From positions 2,046,001 to 2,110,000 of the forward strand of contig NZ_CP104174.1 in NCBI RefSeq assembly GCF_025200925.1: a stretch of 64,000 nucleotides of DNA, written 5' to 3'. This stretch comes from Bradyrhizobium sp. CB1015. Its GTDB lineage: Bacteria > Pseudomonadota > Alphaproteobacteria > Rhizobiales > Xanthobacteraceae. The stretch's first letter is position 1. Every line of letters begins with the position of its first letter. Shown piece by piece: positions 19,048 to 28,156 of the stretch. The position numbers and the translations under genes are program-made. The notes beneath the pieces were generated by a model. That model made no database searches, was not told where the DNA came from, and saw only the letters and a list, made by a program, of their open reading frames with translations.

Positions 19048-20043
19048 TCACCCGTTGATTGCGTGCTTGGCGGGTGCGGCCGCCGCCTCGTTGCGATCGA
19101 AGCCGGCTCGCTTCTGGACCACGTACAATGGACGGCGTTTTACCTCGGCGTGAATGCGGCCGACGTAAAGGCCCACGATTCCCGTCATCAGCATGTTCAT
19201 TCCGCACAACAGCGAGAGGAGGACGATCGTCGAGGACCAGCCGGTCACGAGGTGAGCGTCCTTGCTCAGCCACATCACGACGACCCAGCCGCCGTAGAGC
19301 AGTGCGAATGCCGAGACGGCCAATCCGCACCAGATGGCCAGCCGCAAGGGCAGATCGGAAAAGCCGAGCGCGGCGTTCACCGCGAGCCGGATCATCTTGA
19401 ACAGGGGGTACTTGGTCTCGCCCGCGGCGCGTTCGAGACGATGGAAGGCGACCTCGGCCTGGCGGAAGCCGAGCCAGGCGATCATGCCGCGTACGAAGCG
19501 ATCCTGCTCCGGCATCTGCCGAAGCGCGTCCAGCACCTTGCGATCGATCAGGCGGAAGTCACCGACATCGGCGGGGATGCCGACGGAGGACATCTTGCCG
19601 AGAAGCCGGTAGAACAGGTGTGCCGTCGCGCGCTTGAATGGGCTCTCGCCCTCGCGAGACAGGCGGCGGGCGTGGACGACGTCGTTGCCTTCCTGCCATT
19701 TTGCGATCAATTGCTCGATCACTTCGGGCGGATCCTGCAAATCGGCATCCATGACGATGATCGCGTCACCCTGAGCCGCGTCCATGCCGGCGGTGATGGC
19801 GACTTGATGGCCAAAATTCCGCGACAGGCCGATATAGCGAAAGCGGGCGTCGCGCACGGCGAGCGCCTGTAGCACGATCGAGCTGGAATCGCTGCTGCCG
19901 TCGTCGACGAAGATCGCCTCTGCCGGCCCGTCGAGCCGGGACAGCACGAAGTCGAGCCGGCGCAGCAATATCGGCAGTACGGCTTCCTCGTTGAACACGG
20001 GAATGACGAGGCTGTAGCGGATCGATCCGGAATTGGCCGCCAT
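19048..20043 (-). CDS. Glycosyltransferase family 2, dolichyl-/polyprenyl-phosphate sugar synthase type
   Basis: Protein of 331 residues. The GT2 domain covers about residues 10-230: LVIPVFNEEAVLP, DDGSSDSS, and the metal-binding VMDADLQDPPEVI. Two C-terminal transmembrane segments (about 235-260 and 270-295) give the layout of DPM1/GtrB-like enzymes that load a sugar onto polyprenyl phosphate for membrane transferases. That fits its place among polytopic GT-C-like proteins. The ATG at 20043 begins MAANSGSIRYSLVIPVFNEE; the longer open frame upstream has no similarity. Confidence 0.92.
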   Translation of the reverse strand: MAANSGSIRYSLVIPVFNEEAVLPILLRRLDFVLSRLDGPAEAIFVDDGSSDSSSIVLQALAVRDARFRYIGLSRNFGHQVAITAGMDAAQGDAIIVMDADLQDPPEVIEQLIAKWQEGNDVVHARRLSREGESPFKRATAHLFYRLLGKMSSVGIPADVGDFRLIDRKVLDALRQMPEQDRFVRGMIAWLGFRQAEVAFHRLERAAGETKYPLFKMIRLAVNAALGFSDLPLRLAIWCGLAVSAFALLYGGWVVVMWLSKDAHLVTGWSSTIVLLSLLCGMNMLMTGIVGLYVGRIHAEVKRRPLYVVQKRAGFDRNEAAAAPAKHAING

Positions 20044-20107
20044 GCGAAGGAGTCCAGCTGGGTTGCAGGGGCGGAAGTCTATGGGCTGCTGGTTAAGGTC
20101 GCCTTTC

Positions 20108-21670
20108 TCAGGACTTGCGGCGAATCCTGTAGAGGACAAACCGATCCGAGGTCTCCACCAGCTCCAGCAGATCCGGCAGCGGATTTGCGGCCCGCGGACC
20201 CAGCACATAGAGGTAGTCGAAATCCAGGTACCAGGTGCGGACAAAGCGCGGCGAGTCCGCCGGCGGGCGGCCCGTTGCAATCGCGGTGAGCAGGCCTGAG
20301 GACGCCAGTCCGCCATCCGGAGTGGCAAGATGGCGCAGGGCCTCGACGGCCCGAACCGGCTGCTTGCCCGCTTCCGTGAAGAGATTGGGCACGAACGCGT
20401 TGGCATAGTGCACCGCCAGCGTTGGCGCATAATACATCGGATACGCGGCGAGGTCGGCGAAGGGCGGGTCGCCAGCTTCGTCGGCATTGCTGACGAGAAC
20501 GCGCGAGCCGCGTTCGATCTTGCGGAACGACTCGATGATGGCCGCGTAGTCAGCGCGGTAGGGCAGCCATATTGTGAAGACAACGGCGAGATTGATCAGC
20601 GTGATGCCGCTGATGGCAGCGAGCGCAGCCATTCTCGACGTCCGGCTTGGGAGCGACAGCGAGCAGAACGCCGGCAGGATCAGAGCCGCCGCGGGGATCA
20701 CGCGGAGGTCGGCAAACGAGGTCCCAAACAGCCTGGAGGGAATGGCCACGTACAGGAGCGCAAGACCGATCGCGAGCCAGATCCCGGCCGGCTCGAGCCT
20801 GAGAACGCCGCGCCTTGCGGCGAACAGCAGCGAGATCATCAGCGTCAGCCCGGTCACCGCCGCGGCCGTCAGATTGTAGCCGTTCATGATGCGGAGCAGC
20901 CAGACCGGCTTGAATGCAAGGAACCAATCGTTGCCTTGGCTTCCGATCGAGCCAGCCGTGACATGCATGATCGCAAGCAGCGCAAGCGCCGGCAGGGCCA
21001 GCGCACCAAGCCGTGCGACCGCCACGGGATAGGCGACCTGCCCTTGGCGGATGCGCGACAGTTCGAAAAGGCCGAGCGTTGCGCCGTAGATGCCGAGCGA
21101 AAAGAAATGCGCCACATAGAGCGCGGCGACGAAGATCAGATTGGAGGCGAAGCGCAGCGGCCAGGGGCCTTCGGCCAGCATCAGATAGACCGCGATGCCC
21201 CAGAGCGCGAGGCCGAGCCCGAACTCGAAATTCACGAACCCCCAGCTGAACGGCAGGCAATAGATGAAAGCGAGCGCGGCGAAGCCGGCGAGATGGATGC
21301 GTCCTTTCCTGACCCATTCGAGCAGCAGCGCACCTGTGACGATCAGGACTTGGCTCAGCAACAGGAACAGCCGCGTGGCGTTCTCGACGCTCATCAGCCG
21401 CGCCAGCTGCGGGACCAGCAGGTCCATTCCGAGGTTGGGATAGAAGGCCCAGGTCACCTCGTAATGCGGATTGGCACCCGGGGTGCCGCTCTGGCTCAGA
21501 ATGTACATGCGGGCGAGGTGATTGGGATAATCGACCATCGCCGGAATGGGGGTCAGCAGCACCGGGAGAAACGAGACCGCCGCCAGCATCGCAAGAACGA
21601 TGATCGCCACGGCTCGGTCCGGGTCGGGACGAGCCGGATCTGTCAGGGTCGGCTTGCTGGAAGGAACCAT
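20108..21670 (-). CDS. Polytopic membrane protein of unknown family (GT-C-like)
   Basis: Protein of 520 residues with about ten transmembrane segments. The first periplasmic loop reads PIPAMVDYPNHLARMYIL, an acidic loop in the position where GT-C transferases keep their catalytic acid. The C-terminal part is soluble. I chose the ATG at 21670. A GTG at 21718 would overlap the stop of the upstream gene (GTGA) and would give translational coupling, so the true start may be 16 codons earlier. It is in one transcription unit with the upstream paralogue B and probably the GT2 gene. Confidence 0.8.
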   Translation of the reverse strand: MVPSSKPTLTDPARPDPDRAVAIIVLAMLAAVSFLPVLLTPIPAMVDYPNHLARMYILSQSGTPGANPHYEVTWAFYPNLGMDLLVPQLARLMSVENATRLFLLLSQVLIVTGALLLEWVRKGRIHLAGFAALAFIYCLPFSWGFVNFEFGLGLALWGIAVYLMLAEGPWPLRFASNLIFVAALYVAHFFSLGIYGATLGLFELSRIRQGQVAYPVAVARLGALALPALALLAIMHVTAGSIGSQGNDWFLAFKPVWLLRIMNGYNLTAAAVTGLTLMISLLFAARRGVLRLEPAGIWLAIGLALLYVAIPSRLFGTSFADLRVIPAAALILPAFCSLSLPSRTSRMAALAAISGITLINLAVVFTIWLPYRADYAAIIESFRKIERGSRVLVSNADEAGDPPFADLAAYPMYYAPTLAVHYANAFVPNLFTEAGKQPVRAVEALRHLATPDGGLASSGLLTAIATGRPPADSPRFVRTWYLDFDYLYVLGPRAANPLPDLLELVETSDRFVLYRIRRKS

Positions 21671-21714
21671 GTGATGAGATCGCTGAGGCCGAAGACGCGC
21701 GCTGGAGCAGGTCC

Positions 21715-23205
21715 TCACTTCGAAGGCGCCGCAATCGCGCCGTCTGCGGGCTCGCGTACATGGATCACGGCGATATCGTCCGCATAGATCCGCTTCCAGC
21801 CTTTGAGCTGGTCGAGGATCTGCGGTCCCGGCGCATCGGCGCCCAGCAGCGTCGCGTCGATCTTGTGCTCGTCCAGCAGGCGCGGCAGCAGCCCGGGCTT
21901 CTTGCCCTCGGTCGCCTTGAAGAAGTCCATGATGAACTTCTCGCCGTAGAGCTCGGCGCGGCCGTCGACGAACACAGGGATATCGCGAGAGATCAGATAG
22001 CCGCCGAACTGGTAGGCGTTGAAGACGCGCTGCACCTTGCGTTGCTCGAGCAGGTCGACCGCCGCAACCGGCGTCTGCGTCATGGTGAAGGTGAAGCGGT
22101 GGTGCCCCAAATAGAGCGAGGTCGAGGTCCAGCTTGCCGCCACGATCATCACCGCGCCGAGCGCTGTAATATAGCGGGCCGGCCAGCTTTCGGTACCGGC
22201 GGCCTCAGGCGCCGGCTGCGGGAACATCTCGCCGAGCGGCTTTGCCAGCACCAGCGGCACCAGGAATGCAAATGCCTCGATGCTCCTGACGTGGCTCAGC
22301 GCGCTCCAGGTCAGGAACAGGATCAGGAAGATCCGGGGCGCCGACAGCACCAGGCCGCGATAATAGCCGAATGCGATCAGGGCGAGCAGGGCGCCTTCGA
22401 ACGGGGTGAAGGTGGCGAAGTTCGCCGGCATCCATTCGAGGATCAGCGTCAGCAGCTCGCCGAGGCTGAGGATGTTGGTCGCGCCCTGCAGCGTTCGCCA
22501 GCCATATGGCGTGCAGCAGCTCGCGATCAGCGCCCCGATTCCGAACAGCACCCAGCGCATGAACAGGGCGAGCCGCCGGCCCTTCTCGGCATGCTCGACC
22601 GCTTCGAGCGAGATCGGGCCGATCAGCGCGAGCCCGAGCACGAAACCGCCATGCAGGTTCGCCCAGAGCGCCATCAGCGGCAGCCAGGTCCAGGACGGCG
22701 CGCTCTTGCGGCTCGCGGCCGCCATCAGCAAGCCGGCCCACGCCACCATCACCGGCAGTGCCAGAATATGCGGGCGCGCCAGCACGTGATGGATCGACAG
22801 CAGCAGCGCCAGCATCGCGAACAGCACTGCGCGCGGGGCTTCGAGATGCGCCTCGAGCAGATGGACGAAGATTGCGACGGTGAGCGCGACGGCGGCCGCG
22901 GTGAGGATGACGGGACCTGCCCAGCCCCATTGCGCATGGGAGAAGGCGAACGCGACCTGCGACAGCCATGACGTCGAGATCCACGGCGCGCCCGTCCGCG
23001 TGAAGGAATAGAAGTCGATGGTGGGCATGGCACCGTGATCGAGGATCCATTGCCCGATCTTGATCTGCCAGAACGAGTCGGAATCCTGAAGCAGCGTGTC
23101 GCCGAGGAACAGGAAGAACAGATAGGCGCCGGCACCGACGCACAATGGCACCAGCGCGCGCGCGCGGCCCTGCACCGCGATGCTGTTGGCGAAGGAAAGG
23201 GACAT
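21715..23205 (-). CDS. Polytopic membrane protein, GT-C-like, paralogue B
   Basis: Protein of 496 residues, paralogous to the product of 17545-18984. The first loop is DSDSFWQIKIGQWILDHG followed by GAPWISTSWLSQVAF. The C-terminal tail has YQFGGYLISRDIPVFVDGRAELYGE and GWKRIYADDIAVIHVRE. About ten hydrophobic segments lie between. It is the first gene of a probable minus-strand unit with the 520-residue protein and the GT2 enzyme. No database family name is recalled. A sugar-transfer role is inferred from the loop layout and the neighbours only. Confidence 0.8.
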   Translation of the reverse strand: MSLSFANSIAVQGRARALVPLCVGAGAYLFFLFLGDTLLQDSDSFWQIKIGQWILDHGAMPTIDFYSFTRTGAPWISTSWLSQVAFAFSHAQWGWAGPVILTAAAVALTVAIFVHLLEAHLEAPRAVLFAMLALLLSIHHVLARPHILALPVMVAWAGLLMAAASRKSAPSWTWLPLMALWANLHGGFVLGLALIGPISLEAVEHAEKGRRLALFMRWVLFGIGALIASCCTPYGWRTLQGATNILSLGELLTLILEWMPANFATFTPFEGALLALIAFGYYRGLVLSAPRIFLILFLTWSALSHVRSIEAFAFLVPLVLAKPLGEMFPQPAPEAAGTESWPARYITALGAVMIVAASWTSTSLYLGHHRFTFTMTQTPVAAVDLLEQRKVQRVFNAYQFGGYLISRDIPVFVDGRAELYGEKFIMDFFKATEGKKPGLLPRLLDEHKIDATLLGADAPGPQILDQLKGWKRIYADDIAVIHVREPADGAIAAPSK

Positions 23206-23559
23206 GCCCGCCTCGTCGTCCTGGTTGCTCTTGCCGGTCCGGCCATGATCCGGACCTGGCGGGCTGCGTGCGCACCATCTCGTCGCGCTTCAGTCCGAGC
23301 GGGCGGCATTGGACCACGCCGGTCATAACTTCGGGTAAACCGGCCGCGCCAGGCCGGCGTCATATGTTTACAATTTAACGGATTGTTTCGAAGTTCGATT
23401 TACCATGGGCCAATACACGCAATCCGCCCAGTGTTTACGCAGTCGAATTAACTGCGACGCAATTCTTTGCCTCTACGTTCCGTTCCCATGGTCGGGCGGC
23501 GCTGGGAAGCCGAAGAGACCAGATCAGTTGTAGCCTCGTATACTCATTTGGAGCACTCC
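23206..23559. other. Intergenic region between paralogue B and the Flp pilin
   Basis: A 354-base gap between divergent genes. The middle (about 23360-23470) is richer in A and T than its surroundings and probably holds both promoters, but no confident -35/-10 pair is seen. No coding region is supported. Confidence 0.45.
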
Positions 23560-23724
23560 ATGAAGAACCTCGTTGCGCGTTTCATGAAAGATGAATCCGG
23601 CGCCACCGCTATTGAATACGGCCTGATCGCTGCCGGCATCGCGCTGGCGATCATCACCGTCGTCAACAACCTCGGCACCACGCTGAACGCCAAGTTCACT
23701 TCGATCTCGACCAGCCTCAAGTAA
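23560..23724 (+). CDS. Flp family type IVb pilin
   Basis: Pilin of 54 residues. A short basic leader ends at Gly, followed by ATAIEYGLIAAGIALAI: the prepilin cleavage site, the Glu at mature position 5, the adjacent Tyr typical of Flp, and the hydrophobic helix. GGAG lies eight bases before the ATG at 23560. Flp pilins are assembled by Tad/Cpa machinery, none of which is in this window. A strong terminator follows, so this is probably a single-gene transcript. Confidence 0.95.
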   Translation: MKNLVARFMKDESGATAIEYGLIAAGIALAIITVVNNLGTTLNAKFTSISTSLK

Positions 23725-23749
23725 GGCCGGACGACCAGCGGAAGTGCGA

Positions 23750-23778
23750 AGAGCCCCGTCATCGACGGGGCTCTTTTG
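23750..23778 (+). terminator. Rho-independent terminator after the pilin gene
   Basis: Eleven-base-pair stem AGAGCCCCGTC (23750-23760) and GACGGGGCTCT (23764-23774), three-base loop, then TTTTGCTTT. Confidence 0.9.
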
Positions 23779-23885
23779 CTTTGCGGTATCGGCGCGGGGG
23801 GGCGACGATCGGGCTTAAGCCTCCTTCAAGTCCCGGGGTGTATGGCTGGGCGGGTTTAGATCACTGTATCGCGTAAGGAAGCCGC

Positions 23886-25115
23886 ATGGCCGAAGCTTCG
23901 TCCGCCCCGCCTGCCGTTGATCGCCACGGTGCGGTCCCTGCGATCCTCGTCAACATCTCCTTCGTGCTGGCGATCGTCACGCTGGCGTTTTTTCCGACGG
24001 CCTATCTCACCCATATCTGGATCTTTGACGCCGACGGACGCGGCATCCCCACGGACTTCGTCAACGTCTGGGCGGCCGGAAGACTGGCGCTCGATGGGCA
24101 TCCCGCGCAGGCCTGGGATTGGGACATTCAGAAGCAGGTCGAGCTTGCGCTGCTCAAGCAGGATTTCGTCGGCCATTTCGCCTGGCACTATCCGCCGCCC
24201 TTCCTGTTCGTCGCGTCCTTCCTGGCGCAATTTCCCTATGCAATCGCCTTCATCGGCTGGGCCGCGTTCAGCATGGTGCCGTATCTTGCCGTGATGCGCG
24301 CGATCATCGGGCGCAATGCGGGCCTGGTGATCGCGATTGGATTTCCGGCCGCCTTCCTCAACATTCTGGTCGGGCAGAACGGCTTCCTCACGGCTTCGCT
24401 GATCGGCGGCACGCTCTATCTGTTGCCGGCACGGCCGGTGCTGGCCGGAATCTGTCTCGGCCTTCTCTGCTACAAGCCGCAATACGGGCTCTTGTTTCCG
24501 CTTGTCCTGCTCGCCGCCGCCCAATGGACGGTGGTGTTCACGGCCGCAATCGTCACCGTAGCGATCGCTGCAATGTCCTGGTTCGCCTTCGGCAGCGAAA
24601 GCTGGCAGGCGTTCTTCCACTGGATTCCGATGTTCTCGCAGGCCTTCCTGACCGAGGGCAGGGCGCCCTGGTTCAAGATGCAGAGCATCTTCGCGCTGGT
24701 GCGTTATGTCGGCGGCACCGAGCAGCTCGGATGGATCTTCCAGTGGGTGTTGACCGCGGCTGTGGCCGTCGTGCTGGTCGTGGTGTGGCGGAGCCGGCTG
24801 CCCCACGCCCTCAAGGCGGCGATGCTCGCGACGGCGACGCTGCTCACGACGCCCTATCTCTTCATGTACGATCTGGTGGTGCTGGGCATCGCGGTGGCCT
24901 TCCTCATCCGCGCCGGACTCGATGAAGGTTTCGCCCGCCACGAGGTGATGGCGCTGGCGCTCGTCTTCGCGCTGCTTGCGAGTTTCCTGTTTCTCGGGCA
25001 ACCGGTCGGCTTCCCGGCGATCCTCATCGTGTTCGGGCTGATCCTCCGACGCTGCGCCGCCTGGCGGAGTGCCGAGGCCGCATCGGCGCAGCTCGCTCTC
25101 ACGCGAACGAGCTGA
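23886..25115 (+). CDS. GT87 / DUF2029 family membrane glycosyltransferase
   Basis: Protein of 409 residues with about nine to ten transmembrane segments. The first long loop, TDFVNVWAAGRLALDGHPAQAWD, and then HYPPPFLFVASFLAQFPY are the conserved features of the DUF2029/GT87 group, whose characterised members are polyprenyl-phosphate mannose transferases. The donor here is unknown. With the GT2 enzyme at 19048 it makes the region look devoted to envelope glycosylation. A mosaic repeat follows the gene. Confidence 0.88.
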   Translation: MAEASSAPPAVDRHGAVPAILVNISFVLAIVTLAFFPTAYLTHIWIFDADGRGIPTDFVNVWAAGRLALDGHPAQAWDWDIQKQVELALLKQDFVGHFAWHYPPPFLFVASFLAQFPYAIAFIGWAAFSMVPYLAVMRAIIGRNAGLVIAIGFPAAFLNILVGQNGFLTASLIGGTLYLLPARPVLAGICLGLLCYKPQYGLLFPLVLLAAAQWTVVFTAAIVTVAIAAMSWFAFGSESWQAFFHWIPMFSQAFLTEGRAPWFKMQSIFALVRYVGGTEQLGWIFQWVLTAAVAVVLVVVWRSRLPHALKAAMLATATLLTTPYLFMYDLVVLGIAVAFLIRAGLDEGFARHEVMALALVFALLASFLFLGQPVGFPAILIVFGLILRRCAAWRSAEAASAQLALTRTS

Positions 25116-25195
25116 GAAGCTCGACCAGGTTTGGGCTCCGGGTGAGACGCTGGGGCGGAATGGCTTTAGGTTGAATCGATGGCCGCGGCTCGTTC

Positions 25196-25341
25196 ACCTC
25201 TCCCGCTTGCGGGAGAGGTCGGCGCGTTCCGGGCGATGCGTAGCATCGTCCCGCGCGCCGGGTGGGGGCTTTTTCCTCTTGGGGATTGTCCCATTGCGGG
25301 AGCACCCTCTCCCCAACCCTCTCCCGCAAGCGCAGACAAGA
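25196..25341. repeat. Mosaic palindromic intergenic repeat
   Basis: Begins with a perfect hairpin, ACCTCTCCCGC (25196-25206) and GCGGGAGAGGT (25209-25219). It continues with GATGCGTAGCATC, an inner inverted repeat also present in altered form in the element at 1450-1550, and ends with CCCTCTCCCGCAAGCG. It occupies most of the 343-base gap (25116-25458) before the methyltransferase gene. No gene is seen in that gap. Confidence 0.7.
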
Positions 25342-25458
25342 AGAGTTGCGCGGTCTTTCCTGCCGACGTGGATCATCCACGCTTGACTGCGGCCCAGTTT
25401 CGCTCCCGCCGAGCCGCTGCCTTTGTGGTATCACATAGTTCTTTGTATGGAGGGAGCG

Positions 25459-26262
25459 ATGGCCGACCGAAAGGAAAGCAACACCGACGGGCCCGGCAAA
25501 GAGCCGCTCTATGACCGGACGTTGCTGCTGCACGGCCGCAAGCGCAACGAGGTGCTCACTTTAAGCGAGGTGCAGCGATACGGCACGGACAGTTTCTCCG
25601 ATCCGGACTACATTCGCCTTTATGGCATGACGCCCACGCAATGGTACGCGCGCGGTGTACGATTGCTGGGCCGAACGGCTGTTGAATGCACGCGCGACCC
25701 CTTGGCCGATCTCATCGGCCGCGACATTGCGGCGGTGGCCGCCTCGCTCCCGCCGGAGACCAAGTTCTCGGTCATCGATCCCTTCTCAGGCTCGTGCAAC
25801 ACGCTTTACTGGATACTGCGTCACGTCCCTCATTCGCGAGGGATCGCATTCGAGTTCGATCCCAGCGTGTATCAACTCACCAGGCAAAACATTGCTGATC
25901 TCGATCGTCCGATCGAGCTCATACAGGGCGACTACACCTCGATCCTGGATAGGCTCGACCTGCCGGCGCACGACGCCCTGATCGTCTTCGTAGCGCCGCC
26001 ATGGGGCACTGCGCTCGACGAAGTCGAGGGTCTTGATCTGCGGCGGACCGAACCGCCGATCACCGACATCATTGCGCGAATTGCTGACGCCTATGCCGGC
26101 CGCCACATGCTCTTTGCTATACAAGTATATGAGAAGGTGAACGTAGACTCGATGGCCGAGTTGAAATCCAAGGTGGACTGGTCGACGGCCAAGACCTATG
26201 ACCTCAACGTGCCCGGGCGCAATCACGGCATATTGTTGGGCACCCGAGGTTGGCGGCCGTAG
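25459..26262 (+). CDS. TGS1-like class I methyltransferase
   Basis: Protein of 267 residues. The SAM-binding motif VIDPFSGSCNT begins at residue 105 and parallels the DxFxGxGGNT motif of trimethylguanosine synthase-type RNA methyltransferases. IAFEFDPSVYQLTRQNI provides the acidic motif II. The active-site-like motif APPWG is at 179-183, followed by a GLDL segment, again as in TGS1. A ribosome binding site (GGAGGG) precedes the ATG. The fold assignment is good; an RNA substrate is inferred from family resemblance. It stands alone between repeats and an orphan kinase. Confidence 0.75.
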   Translation: MADRKESNTDGPGKEPLYDRTLLLHGRKRNEVLTLSEVQRYGTDSFSDPDYIRLYGMTPTQWYARGVRLLGRTAVECTRDPLADLIGRDIAAVAASLPPETKFSVIDPFSGSCNTLYWILRHVPHSRGIAFEFDPSVYQLTRQNIADLDRPIELIQGDYTSILDRLDLPAHDALIVFVAPPWGTALDEVEGLDLRRTEPPITDIIARIADAYAGRHMLFAIQVYEKVNVDSMAELKSKVDWSTAKTYDLNVPGRNHGILLGTRGWRP

Positions 26263-26460
26263 CCGCTATGAGACCGCTGCAGCCTGGTCGGTGCTTCCGC
26301 AGGGCACAGACGCGCAAACAGTTCCCACAGCCGCATGTCATCGGGCCAGCGATCGGCAGCGCCAACGCTGCTGCACCGGTAGTTCGCCAAATAGAGCCCT
26401 CGGGCCCATCTCGCGCATCGGACGCAAAACTCAGCAGCCGCGCAGGACAAGTGGCGTCAT

Positions 26461-28035
26461 CTAGTCCTGGAGGGGGGCGAGGGTAAACTGGAAGACGGCG
26501 CCCCGCGGTTCATTCGCGGTGATCCACAACCGTCCGCCATGAGCCGCAATGATCGACCGACAGATGGTAAGCCCCATGCCTAGGCCGTTGGACTTGGTCG
26601 TGTAAAACGCGTCGAAAACACGTTCCGCACTCGTCGGCTCGAGCCCCGGGCCCGAATCCCGTACGGCGACGAGCACGCTGCCTGCAACGTCTCTTTCGGT
26701 ACTGATCTGCAACTCCCGCTTGCCGTCCTCGAGGCTGTTCATGGCTTCCACGGCATTGAGGATCAGGTTAAGCAGCACTTGCTGCAGCTGAATGCGCTCA
26801 CCTTCGATTTGCGGCAGGTCTTCAGCGAGTTGCATCTGTACCGAGATTCCATGCCTCACCGCCTCGCTCCGGACCATCGCGATGACGTCCAGAACGGCTG
26901 CGTTGACGTCGAGCCGACTTTTGGGCACCGGCGCCTTCCTGACCATATCGCGGATCCGGTGGACGATGTCGCCAGCTCGTTGGCAATCTGTGACGATGTG
27001 GTGGAGGGACTCGCGGCCTTTGTCCAGGTTTGGCGGGTCCGCGGCGAGCCAGTTCAAGGCGGCGTCGGCGTTACTAAGCACAGCCGAGATCGGCTGATTG
27101 ATCTCATGGGCAATCGAGGCCGTCAGCTGCCCCATTGTGGCTACGCGACTGACATGAGCGAGCTCGACCTGTGTCTTTTGGCGCTCGACAATGCCTTTCT
27201 TGAAAACATTGACCGCGGCCGCCATTGCGCCGATTTCGTCGCGCCGTTCAATTCCGGGGACGTCGATGCTCGTGTCTCCGTTGGCAAGCGCCGCCATAGC
27301 CTCGGTCATGCGTGTGATCGGCCGCGCGATCGCGCGTGTGAGTATTATGCCCATCAACACTGCGATCATGAGCGAGGCTGCGGCGCCGATCACGGTTGCC
27401 GTGTATGCAGTAGCATATGCCGCGTTCTGTACGGCGTCACGGCTTGCCAACAGATCGCGCTCAACCTTCTCGATTTCGCTCGCCTTGGCGCGGATTGCGT
27501 CCATGGCAGCTTTGCCGGTCGCCCCCTCCAACGTGCGCGCCTGCTCCCGAGTCGTGGGATCCGCCATCAGCGCGATCTCCCGCTCGGCGGTCTCGACGCG
27601 CCACGTCATCGCCAGCTTGTTCAATTCATCTAGACGACTTTGCTGGTCCGGGTTATCCGAAGTCTGTTCTCTTAATTTTCGGATTGCCGCGCTGAAGTTG
27701 GCGCTGCCTCTGCGGTACGGGTCCAGGAATTTCTCGTCGCCGCTGATCAAATAGCCGCGCAGAACAGTTTGTTGATCCAGTGCTGCGGCCACTGCCGCCT
27801 CCAGCGTGTCCAACACGTCAGTGGTATGGACCCGCCGGTTTTTGGCCTCTTCGATCACGCTAAGTCTGTCGTAGACGATTGCGCCGCTCACGAATATGAC
27901 CGCTACCACGGCGGCAAACGCCGCCATCAATTTGTGCAGAATCAGTAAACTCGAAAACTGGGGCACCTGACCCTCAAGGCCGAAGTCCGCGACCGACCAG
28001 ACAGCTAGCTCGAGATTGCTCCCATGCGATGGCAT
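26461..28035 (-). CDS. CHASE3/HAMP sensor histidine kinase
   Basis: Membrane kinase of about 524 residues. First transmembrane segment about 38-58, a CHASE3-like periplasmic helical domain (TVLRGYLISGDEKFLDPYR), second transmembrane segment about 212-235, then HAMP (ARPITRMTEAMAALANGDTSIDVPG), a HisKA domain with IAHEINQP (His310) and an ATPase domain with LILNAVEAMNS, DSGPGLEP and GLGMGLTI. No response regulator gene lies next to it. The start is uncertain: a TTG at 28041 and an internal ATG are also possible, and no good binding site is seen. Confidence 0.9.
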   Translation of the reverse strand: MPSHGSNLELAVWSVADFGLEGQVPQFSSLLILHKLMAAFAAVVAVIFVSGAIVYDRLSVIEEAKNRRVHTTDVLDTLEAAVAAALDQQTVLRGYLISGDEKFLDPYRRGSANFSAAIRKLREQTSDNPDQQSRLDELNKLAMTWRVETAEREIALMADPTTREQARTLEGATGKAAMDAIRAKASEIEKVERDLLASRDAVQNAAYATAYTATVIGAAASLMIAVLMGIILTRAIARPITRMTEAMAALANGDTSIDVPGIERRDEIGAMAAAVNVFKKGIVERQKTQVELAHVSRVATMGQLTASIAHEINQPISAVLSNADAALNWLAADPPNLDKGRESLHHIVTDCQRAGDIVHRIRDMVRKAPVPKSRLDVNAAVLDVIAMVRSEAVRHGISVQMQLAEDLPQIEGERIQLQQVLLNLILNAVEAMNSLEDGKRELQISTERDVAGSVLVAVRDSGPGLEPTSAERVFDAFYTTKSNGLGMGLTICRSIIAAHGGRLWITANEPRGAVFQFTLAPLQD

Positions 28036-28156
28036 TCGCAAGAATTGGTATGGGACCGTGACGGGGCAAAGCGGCGCAGCCTCCGGAGTGGAGCGCAGTC
28101 AGTGTCTCGTCGGGCAACGGGGAAATCTTGCCGTGGCGTCGGACACAACAGGGCGG

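Noticed and set aside
26263..26460. Possible small gene on the minus strand (75 codons, 26223-26450)
   Set aside because: It has some protein-like composition (RWPDDMRLWELFARL) and could be a gene remnant, but there is no start signal or recognisable family, and it overlaps the methyltransferase end.
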